DNA of 64,000 nt from Nocardia sp. CNY236 (GTDB taxonomy: Bacteria > Actinomycetota > Actinomycetes > Mycobacteriales > Mycobacteriaceae). Every line of letters starts with the position of its first letter. Positions within the stretch are counted from its first letter, which is position 1. Of this stretch, positions 1 to 8,007 are shown piece by piece. The notes under the pieces are model-generated. The model ran no database searches. It was not told the origin of the DNA and saw nothing but the letters and a program-made list of their open reading frames with translations. Made by a program: the position numbers and the translations under genes. Where the stretch lies: assembly GCF_000482385.1 (NCBI RefSeq), contig NZ_KI519396.1:79740-143739 (forward strand), given 5' to 3'.

Positions 1-712
1 CGGTCACCGAGCCCGGCTGGTAGATGTTGGTCATGACCTGCTGCGCAGCGGCTTCGGCCTCGTTCGCGCGGTGCTTGGCCATCTTGAACACGCCGTTACC
101 GGGGACGTGACCGACGACTTCATCGAAACCATTGAGCTCTTCCGGCTCGGGGATCGACATCTTGGACTGGGACAGATAGCCCTCCATCAGGTCGATGCCA
201 TTGGCGACCATCTGGAACGCGGTCGGTAGCTGCTGCGCTCGAGAGGCATACTCACGCACCCCGTCGACCGCGGCGTTCGCCGCCTGCCCGGACCACATCT
301 CGCCCACGACCCGCTGGATCGTGGCGTCGTACTCCGTAATGGAATCATCGACAGCAGCGGTCAGTCGCCGCCAGGCATCGGCACCGGCATTGACGTCGGA
401 CGCGGAAACTCCAGGACCACCATCGGCGCCGTTGAGCGCGTCAAAGATGTCCCGATGAGACCAGGTCTCGAAAGCCTCCGGCTGCACTTCCTTGGGTGCA
501 GGCATTCCATCGAAGTCATTGCTGAGCCGCGTGTACTCGTCGTTGACGATGGCGCGGTCCGGCGTCCACCTGCTCGATGCATCGTCGTCCATCCGGCCCC
601 GCTTTGCGGCGGCCTCGTGGGAGGCGGTGTGCCCGTCAATGGCGAGCGCCGCAGATGGCCCGATGATCGAGGTCGCAACCGCGGCCACCACATCCTCGAA
701 CGAGAACCCCAT
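1..712 (-). CDS. PPE/WXG100-like protein (C-terminus beyond window)
   Basis: The protein opens MGFSFEDVVAAVA and 237 residues are visible before the window edge; its C-terminus lies outside. A Trp-Ser-Gly motif near residue 138, in a stretch rich in Ala and helical heptads, resembles the W-x-G helix-turn-helix core of PPE/WXG100 proteins that are exported by type VII (ESX) systems. The start codon overlaps the stop of the upstream gene as TGATG, so the two are translationally coupled. In Nocardia such genes commonly follow a DUF3558 lipoprotein and a small helical protein, as here. The ESX-substrate role is inferred from motif and context; no ESX core gene is in the window. Confidence 0.6.
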   Translation of the reverse strand, partial: MGFSFEDVVAAVATSIIGPSAALAIDGHTASHEAAAKRGRMDDDASSRWTPDRAIVNDEYTRLSNDFDGMPAPKEVQPEAFETWSHRDIFDALNGADGGPGVSASDVNAGADAWRRLTAAVDDSITEYDATIQRVVGEMWSGQAANAAVDGVREYASRAQQLPTAFQMVANGIDLMEGYLSQSKMSIPEPEELNGFDEVVGHVPGNGVFKMAKHRANEAEAAAQQVMTNIYQPGSVT

Positions 713-1113
713 CAGATGTCCTGTCCGGTAACTCGCAGCGCAGCGGCGCGCTCCTCATCGATCAACTCAAGCTTCCCGATCGCAGCCGCGAAGGTGTCGT
801 GCTGCAGCCAGGCAATGTCGATATGTTCCTGGATCCGGTGGGCAGCAGAATCGTTCGGATCGTGGGCGCCACCAGCGACAGCCTTCGCCTCGAACTTCTT
901 GCGGATCGCCACCGCCGACGGCAGAGTCCCCCAACCCGACAGGTTCTCGAGGTATTGGGTTTCGTCTTTTGCTGCTGTCAGCCGCTCGGCATATCTTTTG
1001 GCTGCGGCGCGCAGCGCTTCGCCGAGTTCGGGTTCCAGGCGTAGATCACCGGAAACGGCTTGCTGGGCAAGCGCAGTCCAGTATCCGTGTTGGTCCGCGA
1101 CCGGGTTGGTCAT
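712..1113 (-). CDS. Small helical protein, ESX-associated type
   Basis: This 133-residue protein starts MTNPVADQHGYW. An upstream in-frame extension exists, but the start chosen here has a GGAGGG ribosome site six bases before the ATG. It is predicted to be almost entirely alpha-helical and lacks a signal peptide, membrane segment or known catalytic motif. It sits 37 bases after the DUF3558 lipoprotein gene and overlaps the PPE/WXG100-like gene, so the three form one operon. A PE-like or chaperone-like partner of the downstream protein is possible, but I do not recognise the family with certainty. Confidence 0.65.
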   Translation of the reverse strand: MTNPVADQHGYWTALAQQAVSGDLRLEPELGEALRAAAKRYAERLTAAKDETQYLENLSGWGTLPSAVAIRKKFEAKAVAGGAHDPNDSAAHRIQEHIDIAWLQHDTFAAAIGKLELIDEERAAALRVTGQDI

Positions 1114-1150
1114 CTCGATCCCTCCCTGTGTATCGATTCCGGCCGGTGAG

Positions 1151-1705
1151 CTAGCGAGGTAGATGCGGTTCGAGATCAGCCGCATGCCGTGCGGCGATCT
1201 CGCAAGTGTCACCGTCCTTGGACTCGTACTCACTCAGCCAGCCAGCGCGAAACTGAAACATGCCCTGTTCGGCGTCGAACGACACATAGCAGCCTTCGGG
1301 GTCGTTTCGTTCTTTCGACACGTGCCCTGGTCGACCGTTGACTGTGGTCTGACGCAGGATTGTCGCGCTCTCTTTGTTCGTATGCTCTTTGAGGGTGTGG
1401 CTGGTCGAAAACACGCCGATGCGGTAGTTCATAGGCCCGTACCTGTCATCGATTGGACCCCAACTGCAGACACGGAAGCTCGAGACGCCGGTCGGCGGAT
1501 CGGTGAACACGCTCTTGGTGGCCGGGTCCAGCCCGGCGCCCACCAGTACGTCGTCGGCGATGCCGGGGTCGCGGCAAACGTTGTAGACGATGATCTCGTC
1601 GATATTCCGCGTAGTCGGTTGTGCCGTCCCAGATGTGGAGTCACCGCACGCGGTGAGGCCCGCTACTGCCAGCACGGCCGCTACGATCGCCGCGACGCGC
1701 TTCAT
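1151..1705 (-). CDS. DUF3558 family lipoprotein
   Basis: The 184-residue product has a typical lipoprotein signal: MKRVAAIVAAVLAVAG followed by the lipobox LTAC, giving a lipid-anchored Cys at residue 20. The mature part carries the DUF3558 pattern (internal Cys residues in RDPGIADD and FRVCSWG contexts, a late GCYVSF segment). The function of the family is unknown; it is an envelope protein. It is the first gene of a three-gene minus-strand operon. Two damaged copies of the same gene exist at about 7.85 kb and 14.7-15.2 kb on the same strand, which makes this the intact member of a repeated family that seems to have guided rearrangements. Confidence 0.8.
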   Translation of the reverse strand: MKRVAAIVAAVLAVAGLTACGDSTSGTAQPTTRNIDEIIVYNVCRDPGIADDVLVGAGLDPATKSVFTDPPTGVSSFRVCSWGPIDDRYGPMNYRIGVFSTSHTLKEHTNKESATILRQTTVNGRPGHVSKERNDPEGCYVSFDAEQGMFQFRAGWLSEYESKDGDTCEIAARHAADLEPHLPR

Positions 1706-1993
1706 CCCCGCCCCTTCCCTCGACTCAGGCGCAGCCTACCTTGAGCCAGAGCGCAACTCGCTGACATCGCAGACGTACTTGCCCGCTGGCCTGTCGGGAA
1801 ATCGGGTGAAGTTCGTGGAACTGGCCGCTCGTTCGCCGACCACGATCATGTTGATGGATCAGCGCGATTGGGGGCCAGTCAAGTGTTGATGCCATCAACA
1901 CCGATTCGGTAAACCAGCAGGTCGCGAGTGGTCGGCGAGAAGTCAGTGAGAATCGCAAAGCGCCAGTTCAAGGAGTGAAAACGCTGAAAAACT
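1706..1993. other. Intergenic region with no gene
   Basis: This is the upstream region of the DUF3558 operon. I see no convincing coding sequence on either strand; the short open frames lack ribosome sites and family features. It ends at the orphan tRNA 3' end. Confidence 0.5.
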
Positions 1994-2022
1994 AAGGGGT
2001 TCGAGTCCTCTTAGCCCCACCA
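1994..2022 (+). repeat. Orphan tRNA 3' end, probable attachment site
   Basis: The stretch has a complete T-arm (stem AGGGG with CCTCT around a TTCGAGT loop), a 3' acceptor strand TAGCCCC, a discriminator A and an encoded CCA. A full tRNA would need GGGGCTA and D and anticodon arms in the 70 bases before it; none of these is present. It is therefore a 3' tRNA fragment, as left at one end of an element that integrates into a tRNA gene. Because a hairpin terminator follows directly, this side looks like the native tRNA downstream flank, which would put the inserted element to the left. The second copy is not in the window. Confidence 0.6.
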
Positions 2023-2043
2023 GTGATTATAACCGTTTGATAT

Positions 2044-2076
2044 GTCCGATATGTCGGATTTTGCCAAATATCGGAC
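2044..2076. repeat. Inverted repeat beside the tRNA fragment
   Basis: Two perfect 9-base arms, GTCCGATAT and ATATCGGAC, are separated by 15 bases and lie 22 bases after the tRNA CCA end. They could be an arm-type binding site of an integrase or a regulator site; nothing adjacent decides this. Confidence 0.4.
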
Positions 2077-2083
2077 GACAGTG

Positions 2084-2118
2084 ACCCTCACACCGCAACA
2101 CTGGTGTGGGGGTCTTTT
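2084..2118 (+). terminator. Rho-independent terminator after tRNA end
   Basis: An 11-base stem (ACCCTCACACC with GGTGTGGGGGT, one G-T pair) closes an 8-base loop and is followed by TCTTTT. Its position, about 60 bases after the tRNA CCA on the same strand, fits the natural terminator of the tRNA transcript. Confidence 0.75.
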
Positions 2119-2288
2119 CGTGTCGGTGTGGTGGTCACCTGACCGGGGTCTCGACAACGGGTCCACCTGCAGCTTGTGACCGGAGTAACACTCCGGTGCG
2201 GGCGCGCGCCTGCCGTCGCCGCTACGTCCGCTCGGGCACACCCGTAATCTGGCAGAACTCATGGTCGGCATGCCCGCCTCGACACGGA

Positions 2289-2606
2289 TCACCTCGAGGT
2301 CCTCGAAGGGTCCGACCGGCCCTCCGCGGACTTCTTCCACACCTGGGCAGCCAGATGCGCCTCGCCCAAAGCTTGAGTGAGGTCCGCGATCTCGGCTTCG
2401 AGCTGGGCCTCCCGCGTCGCCGGCCCCGACTTCCCCGCCGACAAACCGGTGCGGCCGGCCACGAGGAACTGCCGCTTCCAGTTACCGACCGACTGCTCGG
2501 ACACCTTCGCCCGCCGCGCCGCCGTGGCCACAGTCACCTCGCCGGCCAGGATCGACAACACCATCCTGGCTTTCTCCTCCGCCGGCACCGCCGATGGTCT
2601 CGCCAT
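2289..2606 (-). pseudogene. IS3-family transposase OrfA remnant
   Basis: The 105-residue frame begins MARPSAVPAEEKARMVLSIL and holds the helix-turn-helix of IS3-type OrfA (VATAARRAKVSEQSVGNWKRQF), followed by a coiled-coil leucine-rich segment (LEAEIADLTQALGEAHLAAQVW). The DDE catalytic subunit OrfB that should follow downstream (at lower coordinates) is absent; the reading frame ends in unrelated sequence next to the tRNA terminator. No flanking terminal inverted repeats are evident. It is a truncated, non-autonomous insertion-sequence relic marking this side of the accessory region. Confidence 0.7.
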
Positions 2607-2752
2607 GAACGATTAGACTCCTTCGCAGATCAGACCCGGGCCTATAGTGACGCGTGCTGCCATGAGACCTGTCTCCTCGTTTTCCCGGTTGGCGACGCGA
2701 CGGCCGCCATCAGCGCCCATCCAGCGTCGTCATGTCCACGATGATTGCGTGT

Positions 2753-3190
2753 TCAGTCGGCGTTTCGATAGGCAGTGAGGGTTTGTCTGATGGCGTCGGT
2801 GACGGGGGACTCTTCAGTGAGTGGGGTCCAGGTGTAGGCGTCGTGCTCAGTGAGTCGGACGGGTTCGGGGGCGGCGCATTCGACGGCGAAGTTGAATTGG
2901 CGGCTGTGTTTTCCACTGCCGGAGCGGTAGTCGAAGCTGTCGATGTAGTGGCCGATGCCGGTGACGTGGAGGCCCGTCTCTTCGGCGACTTCGCGGGCGA
3001 GTGCCTGGTCGAGCCTTTCGCCGGGTTCGACTTTGCCGCTGGGCAGTTCCCAGATACCGCCCATGAAGTCGTTGCCGGGGCGGCGCAGCAGCAGGATGCG
3101 TCCGTCGTGTTCAACGACCGCGCCGACGACGAGTTGCTGAACGCCGTCGCGTTCGGCTTCGGTGGTGAGGTCTTCTAGGTGGGTCGTCAT
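2753..3190 (-). CDS. NUDIX hydrolase
   Basis: The 145-residue protein has a complete Nudix box: GKVEPGERLDQALAREVAEE then TGL, matching GX5EX7REUXEEXGU with the metal-binding REVAEE. Such enzymes hydrolyse nucleoside diphosphates linked to another moiety; the substrate cannot be read from the sequence. It starts at an ATG five bases beyond the stop of the damaged DegT aminotransferase gene, so it was the last gene of an operon of oxidoreductase, aminotransferase and NUDIX hydrolase. Unlike its two upstream neighbours it is intact. Clusters of this make-up are common in actinomycete accessory regions and suggest nucleotide-sugar or amino-sugar chemistry. Confidence 0.85.
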   Translation of the reverse strand: MTTHLEDLTTEAERDGVQQLVVGAVVEHDGRILLLRRPGNDFMGGIWELPSGKVEPGERLDQALAREVAEETGLHVTGIGHYIDSFDYRSGSGKHSRQFNFAVECAAPEPVRLTEHDAYTWTPLTEESPVTDAIRQTLTAYRNAD

Positions 3191-3194
3191 GCGT

Positions 3195-4448
3195 TCACAC
3201 TTTCAGGTGGTCGGCGTGGTGGATGACTTTTTCGATGGCGTCGAGGTAGCGGTCGACGAGGGGGAGGTCGTTTTCGCGGTGCCGCACCGGGAGCTTGAGG
3301 GTGTGGTGGTGCAGATGTTCGGCGCGCGGGAATTCGCCCGGGCGATAGCCGAATTCGCCAGCTTATTCGGGGAAGAGAATACCGGGTGTTTGGAAGAGTT
3401 CGAGGAAGTTGAGGGGGCAGGTGGAGCCCGGGCGGTCGATTTCGCGGCAGCCTTCGGCGAGTAGCGCCTGAGGGAAGCGTTCGACGGTGATGCCGCCGAG
3501 TTCGTCGGGCCGGTATTGCACGGCCATCCCGTACCAGGCGGGCTGTGTCTCGGGGCCAGGTTGAGGTGCAACGATCCCGGGTAGGCGGTCGAGGTGGTCG
3601 GTGATGTAGGCGGCGATGCGGTTGCGGCCAGTGAGGTAGTCGTCGAGGTGGGTGAGTTGATCGAGGGCGATGGCGGCGGCCAGCGGGTGGATGCGATGTT
3701 TGAGGCCCATGCCGGTCACCGCGTAGCGGTGCAGGGAGTGGTGCTCCGGGATTTCGGTGCGGCAGCGTTTGTTGTATTGGCCGTGCAAAGGTAGGCGGTA
3801 ATAGAGGTTTTCGTCGTCGGTGGGTACGAATCCGCCTTCGCCGGTCGAGAGCGGTTTGGGGCCGTTCAAGCTGAAGGCGGCGGCGCGGCCAAATGTGCCG
3901 ATCTTGCGATGGTCGATGGTGGCGCCGTGGGCGTGGGAACCGTCTTCGAGGAGCTAAGGCCCGTAGACCTCGGCGAGGCCGGTGAGACTGCGGAGTTGTG
4001 CGGGCATGACCCACATGTGGGTGACGACGACGGCTTTGGTCTTCTCGGTGATGTGGTAGGGAAGTTCGCGTGGGTCGAGGTTGCCGGTGTCGTCGCAGTC
4101 GGCCAAGACCGGGATTACGCCCAGCTGCAGCAGTGGAGTGGCAGTGGCGAAGAAGGTGTAGGCGGGCACGATGACCTCGTCGCCGGGACGCAGGCCGCAG
4201 GCCGCGTACATCGAGAACAAGCCGGCGGTGCCGGAACTGGTGAGGACGGCGTATCGGCTGCCGAAGTAGGCGGCGAGGGCGTCTTCGAGGTCGGCGACGA
4301 CACCGGAGCGGTCGTAGATGGAAATGGTGTCGCCGAGTTGGTCCAGTACAGCTTTGCGGGTGAGGTGGTCGGTCGGCGGCCACTGGAAGTGCGGGTCCGG
4401 GGCAGTGACGGCGGGCGTGCCGCCGAGCAAGGCCAGCGGTGATTTCAA
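3195..4448 (-). pseudogene. DegT/DnrJ/EryC1/StrS aminotransferase with two in-frame stops
   Basis: A single reading frame of 417 codons shows family features from end to end: ALLGGTPAVT at the start, the cofactor-binding SSGTAGLFSMYAA segment, PAYTFFATATP, a lysine-bearing FSLNGPKPLSTGEGGF segment for PLP attachment, and a C-terminal YRPGEFPRAEHLH. The frame is broken by TAG at 3954-3956 and TAA at 3363-3365, and by no frameshift. It starts at a TTG that overlaps the stop of the oxidoreductase gene. The family makes amino sugars by PLP-dependent transamination of keto-sugars. Both stops fall inside conserved sequence, and the second removes only about 55 residues. It is most simply a young pseudogene. 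Confidence 0.8.
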
Positions 4449-4990
4449 CGGAGCTCCTTGGGGTTGACGGGGGTGTGGGTGCGGGCGGCTTGGTAGCAAG
4501 CGGTGACGAAACGCAGGTGTGCCAGGTGCTGGCGAGGGCCACTGAGGTTGGGGCGTTCACCATCGGTCACCCGGCGGAAGTAGTCGATCTGTGTGGCCGC
4601 GGCCGAGGGCCAGGCTTGCTCCCGGAGCAGGGACTCGACGACTCGCCGTCGTTGGTGAGGCGGCGGATGCGTCCACGTTCGAGATGGACCATGCCCTTGG
4701 AGCCGACCAGGCACAGGTCTTCGGTCTTGGGACCGATGAAACGGGACAGCAGGATTGATCCGTAGAGACCGGAGTCGTAGGAGAAGTGCACCAGTGCGGT
4801 GTCTTCGGCGTGGTACTCGCGGCCCGGGCGGGCCGCAACTGACAGATCCGCGGTGATGCGATCCGGGAGCCCGAAGTACCACAGCACCAAGTCGATGACG
4901 TGGTAACCCATGTCGATCACGCAGCCGCCACCGGCGGTGGCGATGTCGCCGCGCCACCCGTCGGAACTTCGGGGGTCTGGTGCACACGGG
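4445..4990 (-). pseudogene. Gfo/Idh/MocA oxidoreductase remnant
   Basis: Only the C-terminal half of the family is present: GGGCVIDMGYHVIDLVLWYFG, the substrate-domain segment ILLSRFIGPKTEDLCLVGSK, and the tail QIDYFRRVTDGERPNLSG. The NAD-binding Rossmann domain is missing, because coding similarity stops near 4990. A frameshift lies at about 4633-4645, after which the correct frame continues to the stop. The gene overlaps the aminotransferase by four bases. Family members oxidise or reduce sugars and sugar alcohols with NAD(P), consistent with the neighbour's amino-sugar role. This copy cannot make an active enzyme. Confidence 0.75.
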
Positions 4991-5005
4991 CACAGTCGAG
5001 TGCCG

Positions 5006-5356
5006 TCATCTGATAGCCCCTGTCACTTCCCGATCCGGACCCCCTACCGATGCCCCTGCAACCAGCACGCCTGCGCCGGCTTCACACCAGAGCCGTGTCT
5101 CTACCGCCTGCCGGAGGGCGGCCTGCCGAGTCAGATGTTCCAGACCGGGCACGACGACATTGCGGCATTGCGCGCGAACCAGTTCCGCGATCAGCGCATC
5201 CAATCCCGACCGCCCGTAGGTGCGCTCATGGAACACCATGCCCAGGTCGTAGCCCTGACGATCGGCGAACTGCTCAATCCGTCTCTAACATTCCCGGATG
5301 TGTTCGCCCGCGACATCGAGTCGCAGGTAGCCGTAGACAAGTGGTTTCATCGTCAT
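5006..5356 (-). pseudogene. Recombinase-like small protein with in-frame TAG
   Basis: The frame starts MTMKPLVYGYLRLDV after a GGGAGGAG ribosome site and resembles the first strand and helix of serine-recombinase N-terminal domains, then continues past a TAG at 5285-5287 as RRIEQFADRQGYDLGMVFHE and VVVPGLEHLTRQAALRQAV. Total length would be 116 codons. Actinomycetes carry many proteins of this size with a resolvase fold but no catalytic Ser, thought to be regulatory; YGYLR here lacks the usual S of YxRVS. It is divergent from the XRE regulator at 5.5 kb. The single in-frame stop suggests recent inactivation; its true role is unknown. Confidence 0.6.
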
Positions 5357-5535
5357 CTCCTCCCGCCGCGCGAGAATCGGAGTCTCGCTGGTCCGGCGTG
5401 CGCGTCGAACTGTTCCTCCAGACTCTTGGGCGGCGCGGAATTCCAGGAGGGCAGATTGTGGGGCAGATTGGCGTGGACCGGTCCGGGGTTCGGGCAGGTC
5501 GATAGACTGGGCGCGGCCTATCGAGGGGATCGAAG

Positions 5536-6824
5536 GTGCAGACACCGAACCTGAAACTGCGGCAGCGTCGGGAAGCGACCCCGTCACCCACCATGGCGAA
5601 GCGGTCGATGACCCGCGCCGAACTAGCCGAAGCCGTCAACGACCACCTGTGGCGAACCACCGGTCGGCGCCGTGAACTCGACGCGCACACGATCGCCCGC
5701 TACGAACGCGGCGCGGTGCGCTGGCCCGGCAAGGAATACCGCCAGGCCCTGTGCGCGGTACTCAACGCGACCGAAACCGAACCTGGCTTCGCCGCCGCCC
5801 GCCGACACCAAGCCCGCGCACGAGATATGCTGGCGGTCAATCTGTTCAGCCCCTTTGATCCCGAACACATCCCCACCGACTACCTGACAGGATCGAAGAC
5901 TGCAGGCCGCGTAGGACGGTCCGACGTAGACAAGGTCCGGTATGCCGTGGTCGCTGCGGCGGAGAACCTGCACGGCGGTGGATCGGCATCCGACAGCGCG
6001 GCCAACCATCTCCGTGCCTTCGCCCGACTGCTGGGCGCGTACGCCGCACCCAGCACACGGCAGGCGCTACGCGAGGCGGTCGGCAACCTCAGCGGTATTG
6101 CCGCATACTCTGCCTTCGACATCGCCGCCCACACCGAAGCTGAACGACGCTTCCGATTCGCCCTATGGTGCGCCGACGCCGCCGGATCATGGGAACTACG
6201 CGCCGCGACCCTGGCTGAAACATGGCCCGCAAAACCGCCTACGTCGGCAACTCCGACGGAGCCCTCTCCCTGATCGAACTGGCCCAGGTCCGCGCCGACC
6301 GCCTCACCGCCACCACCCGTGCCATGCTCGCCGCTCTGCGTGCCCAATTCCTGTCCGCACTCGGCCGCACCGACGACGCCCTCTCCGAAGTCGCACGTGC
6401 CGACGAACACTTCGCCGCCCGCAACCCCGCCGAAGACTCCGCCTGGATGTGCTACTACGACCACGCCGAACACCTCGGCAGCACCGGCAAAGCCCTCATC
6501 CCTGTCTCTGTCGTACGCAAGCGAATCGAGCTGGCCGCACCCCGCATCCGCCAAGCCATACAACTGCAAGGCGACAACTACCCCCGTTCCCGCACCTTCT
6601 CCCGCATCCGCCTGGCCACCCTCACCATGCAACTCGGCGACCCACGCACCGCCACCGCGCTCGGCATGCAAGCCGTCACCGACGCCGCGCACTTCCACTC
6701 CCAACGCATCCGTGACGAACTCCGCGGCCTCGCCGCCGCCGCGACACCGCACCGCAGAATCACCGAGGCCGCCGAACTCCGCCACACCATAGCCGCCCTA
6801 CCGAAACTCGAGGCGACCCCGTGA
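5536..6824 (+). pseudogene. XRE-family regulator with TPR-like C-domain, frameshifted
   Basis: Residues about 20-75 form an XRE helix-turn-helix (MTRAELAEAVNDHLW and LDAHTIARYERGAVRWP). A long helical TPR-like region follows, as in the large Streptomyces/Nocardia family of XRE-TPR regulators. The frame breaks near 6220: the sequence LRAATLAE runs out of frame, while the continuation MARKTAYVGNSDGALSLIELAQVR through to PKLEATP is read in another frame to 6824. Joining them gives about 428 residues, normal for the family. It starts at a GTG preceded by GGGGA and overlaps the phosphotransferase gene start by four bases. Either a real frameshift or a sequencing error is possible. Confidence 0.7.
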
Positions 6825-7702
6825 TCCCGGACCCGATAGCCGGCATCCTCGAAGAGGCTGCCAACTACGCCGGTCTAGACATATCCACCGCAACTCCGCT
6901 CCGCACCGGAACCCACGCCATCTTCGAACTCGACGGCGGAATCATCGCCCGCATAGGGAAACCCGGCAGCGCAGACACCGCACGCCGCGAGCTACGCATC
7001 TCCCGCTGGCTCAACCACTCCGGCATCCCCGCCGTCCAAGCCGTGGAAACACTGCCGCAGCCAGTGGTTGTCGACAACCACTCCGTCACCTGGTGGCAGC
7101 TCATCCCCGACCACCGCCCCGCCACCCCTGCGGAACTCGGCACCGCCCTCGCCCGCTTACACACCCTCACCCCACCGGCCATTTTCGACCTGCCGGAATA
7201 CCAGCCCTTCGCCGGGTTGGAGGACCGGATCACCACAGCCACCACCCTCAACGACGACGACCGACAATGGCTGACCCAGCACTACACCGCACTCCGGCAG
7301 CGCTTCGAGAAGATTCCGCTGGCGACCCGAGCTTCGGTCATCCACGGCGACGCCTGGCAAGGCAACCTCGTCGTCCCGCGCTCCGACACACCGACATTCC
7401 TCGACCTGGACAAGGTCTCCCTGGGCCGCCCCGAATGGGATCTCGTCCAACTCGCTGTCGACCACACCGACTTCACCCGCATCGACACCGACGACTACGA
7501 AGCATTCGTCACCGCTTACGGCGGATACGACATGACCGCAACGCCGGAGTTCCGGATCTACGCCGACATCCAGGAACTCCGCTGGACTGCTTTCGCGATC
7601 AGCCTGTCCCACCACAAACCAGCTGCTCATGCAGAGGCTGCCCATCGGATCGCTTGCCTCCGCGGCCACATCCCGCAACCCTGGCAGTGGAACGTGCTGT
7701 AA
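6821..7702 (+). CDS. Aminoglycoside phosphotransferase (APH) family protein
   Basis: The 293-residue protein has the APH/choline-kinase fold: FELDGGIIARIGKPG in the N-lobe with the ATP lysine context, the catalytic loop VIHGDAWQGNLVV (HGD..xxN) near residue 175, and the metal-binding LDLDKVSLGRPEWDLVQLAV. It starts at a GTG overlapping the stop of the XRE-TPR gene, so the two are coupled. In actinomycetes this pair often sits with small recombinase-like proteins. Members phosphorylate aminoglycosides, macrolides or other hydroxyl compounds; the substrate is not predictable here, so resistance should not be assumed. Confidence 0.85.
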   Translation: MIPDPIAGILEEAANYAGLDISTATPLRTGTHAIFELDGGIIARIGKPGSADTARRELRISRWLNHSGIPAVQAVETLPQPVVVDNHSVTWWQLIPDHRPATPAELGTALARLHTLTPPAIFDLPEYQPFAGLEDRITTATTLNDDDRQWLTQHYTALRQRFEKIPLATRASVIHGDAWQGNLVVPRSDTPTFLDLDKVSLGRPEWDLVQLAVDHTDFTRIDTDDYEAFVTAYGGYDMTATPEFRIYADIQELRWTAFAISLSHHKPAAHAEAAHRIACLRGHIPQPWQWNVL

Positions 7703-7779
7703 CAAATGGTGTTTCGACCCGCGCACTGGTGTGGGTGTTGCATACCAGCCAGATCTTCGGAATGTCCTGTGCGGGTATG

Positions 7780-7857
7780 TCGAGCTTGGTCGCTAGCGGT
7801 GGCCGCTACGACAACCTGATCGGCCGTACCCTCGGCCGCGACGTGCCAAGTTGGTGA
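7780..7857 (+). pseudogene. Fragment of a histidyl-tRNA synthetase-like gene
   Basis: About 24 codons read VASGGRYDNL then IGRTLGRDVP, which is the class II HisRS/HisZ motif around the SGGRYD signature, followed at once by a stop. Nothing on either side extends the similarity. It is a scrap of another gene joined directly to the DUF3558 fragment that follows, a sign of recombination at this edge of the cas region. Confidence 0.5.
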
Positions 7858-7918
7858 ACACGCTCTTGGTGGCCGGGTCCAGCCCGGCGTCGATCAGTAC
7901 CTGATCGCTGAGGCCGAT
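7853..7918 (-). pseudogene. DUF3558 lipoprotein gene fragment (66 bp)
   Basis: On the minus strand this encodes LSDQVLIDAGLDPATKSVFT, matching the DUF3558 lipoprotein at 1.15-1.7 kb and even more closely the damaged copy at 15.0 kb. Similarity begins and ends sharply. It is in the same orientation as both other copies, so it forms a direct repeat with the copy on the far side of the cas operon. Confidence 0.75.
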
Positions 7919-7939
7919 AGTGGTACCGCCCTTCACGAG

Positions 7940-7967
7940 GGACGACCCCCGCATACGCGGGAACGAC
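7940..7967 (-). CRISPR. Single orphan CRISPR-type repeat
   Basis: The minus strand here reads GTCGTTCCCGCGTATG followed by CGGGGGTCGTCC, 28 bases in all. The CCCGC/GCGGG stem around a 4-base loop with short flanks is the layout of type I-E repeats (E. coli form: GAGTTCCCCGCGCCAGCGGG). It lies 40 bases downstream of the cas6e-like gene. No second repeat follows at spacer distance; the sequence runs into the DUF3558 fragment. It may be the last survivor of a lost array. Confidence 0.55.
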
Positions 7968-8007
7968 ACTTCTTGACCTGCACTGATGCTGGCGAGATAG
8001 GGGGTTT

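Noticed and set aside
1940..2022. A complete tRNA gene ending in CCA at 2022
   Set aside because: Only the T-arm, the 3' acceptor strand and CCA are present; no matching 5' acceptor GGGGCTA, D-arm or anticodon arm occurs in the preceding 80 bases.
2084..2118. Hairpin considered as a CRISPR repeat
   Set aside because: It is followed by a T-run, occurs once, and lies after the tRNA fragment, so it is a terminator.
3187..4563. 458-codon Arg/Pro-rich minus-strand frame overlapping the DegT gene
   Set aside because: Its composition (runs of Arg, Pro, His) is a frame shadow. The DegT motifs lie in the adjacent frame.
3363..5287. Stop-codon readthrough or recoding (pyrrolysine at TAG)
   Set aside because: One of the three stops is TAA, no pyrrolysine genes are present and the neighbouring oxidoreductase is also decayed, so simple mutation is more likely.
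5880..6785. 301-codon minus-strand frame opposite the XRE-TPR gene
   Set aside because: The Gly/Val-rich composition is typical of antisense frames in high-GC DNA, and the XRE-TPR domains are clearly on the plus strand.
7741..7857. Working histidyl-tRNA synthetase gene
   Set aside because: Only about 24 codons around SGGRYD match, with a stop immediately after; the rest of the enzyme is missing.
7703..8007. cas1 or cas2 hidden after the cas6e-like gene
   Set aside because: No frame in this stretch is long enough or shows the acidic residues of Cas1 or the Cas2 ferredoxin fold.
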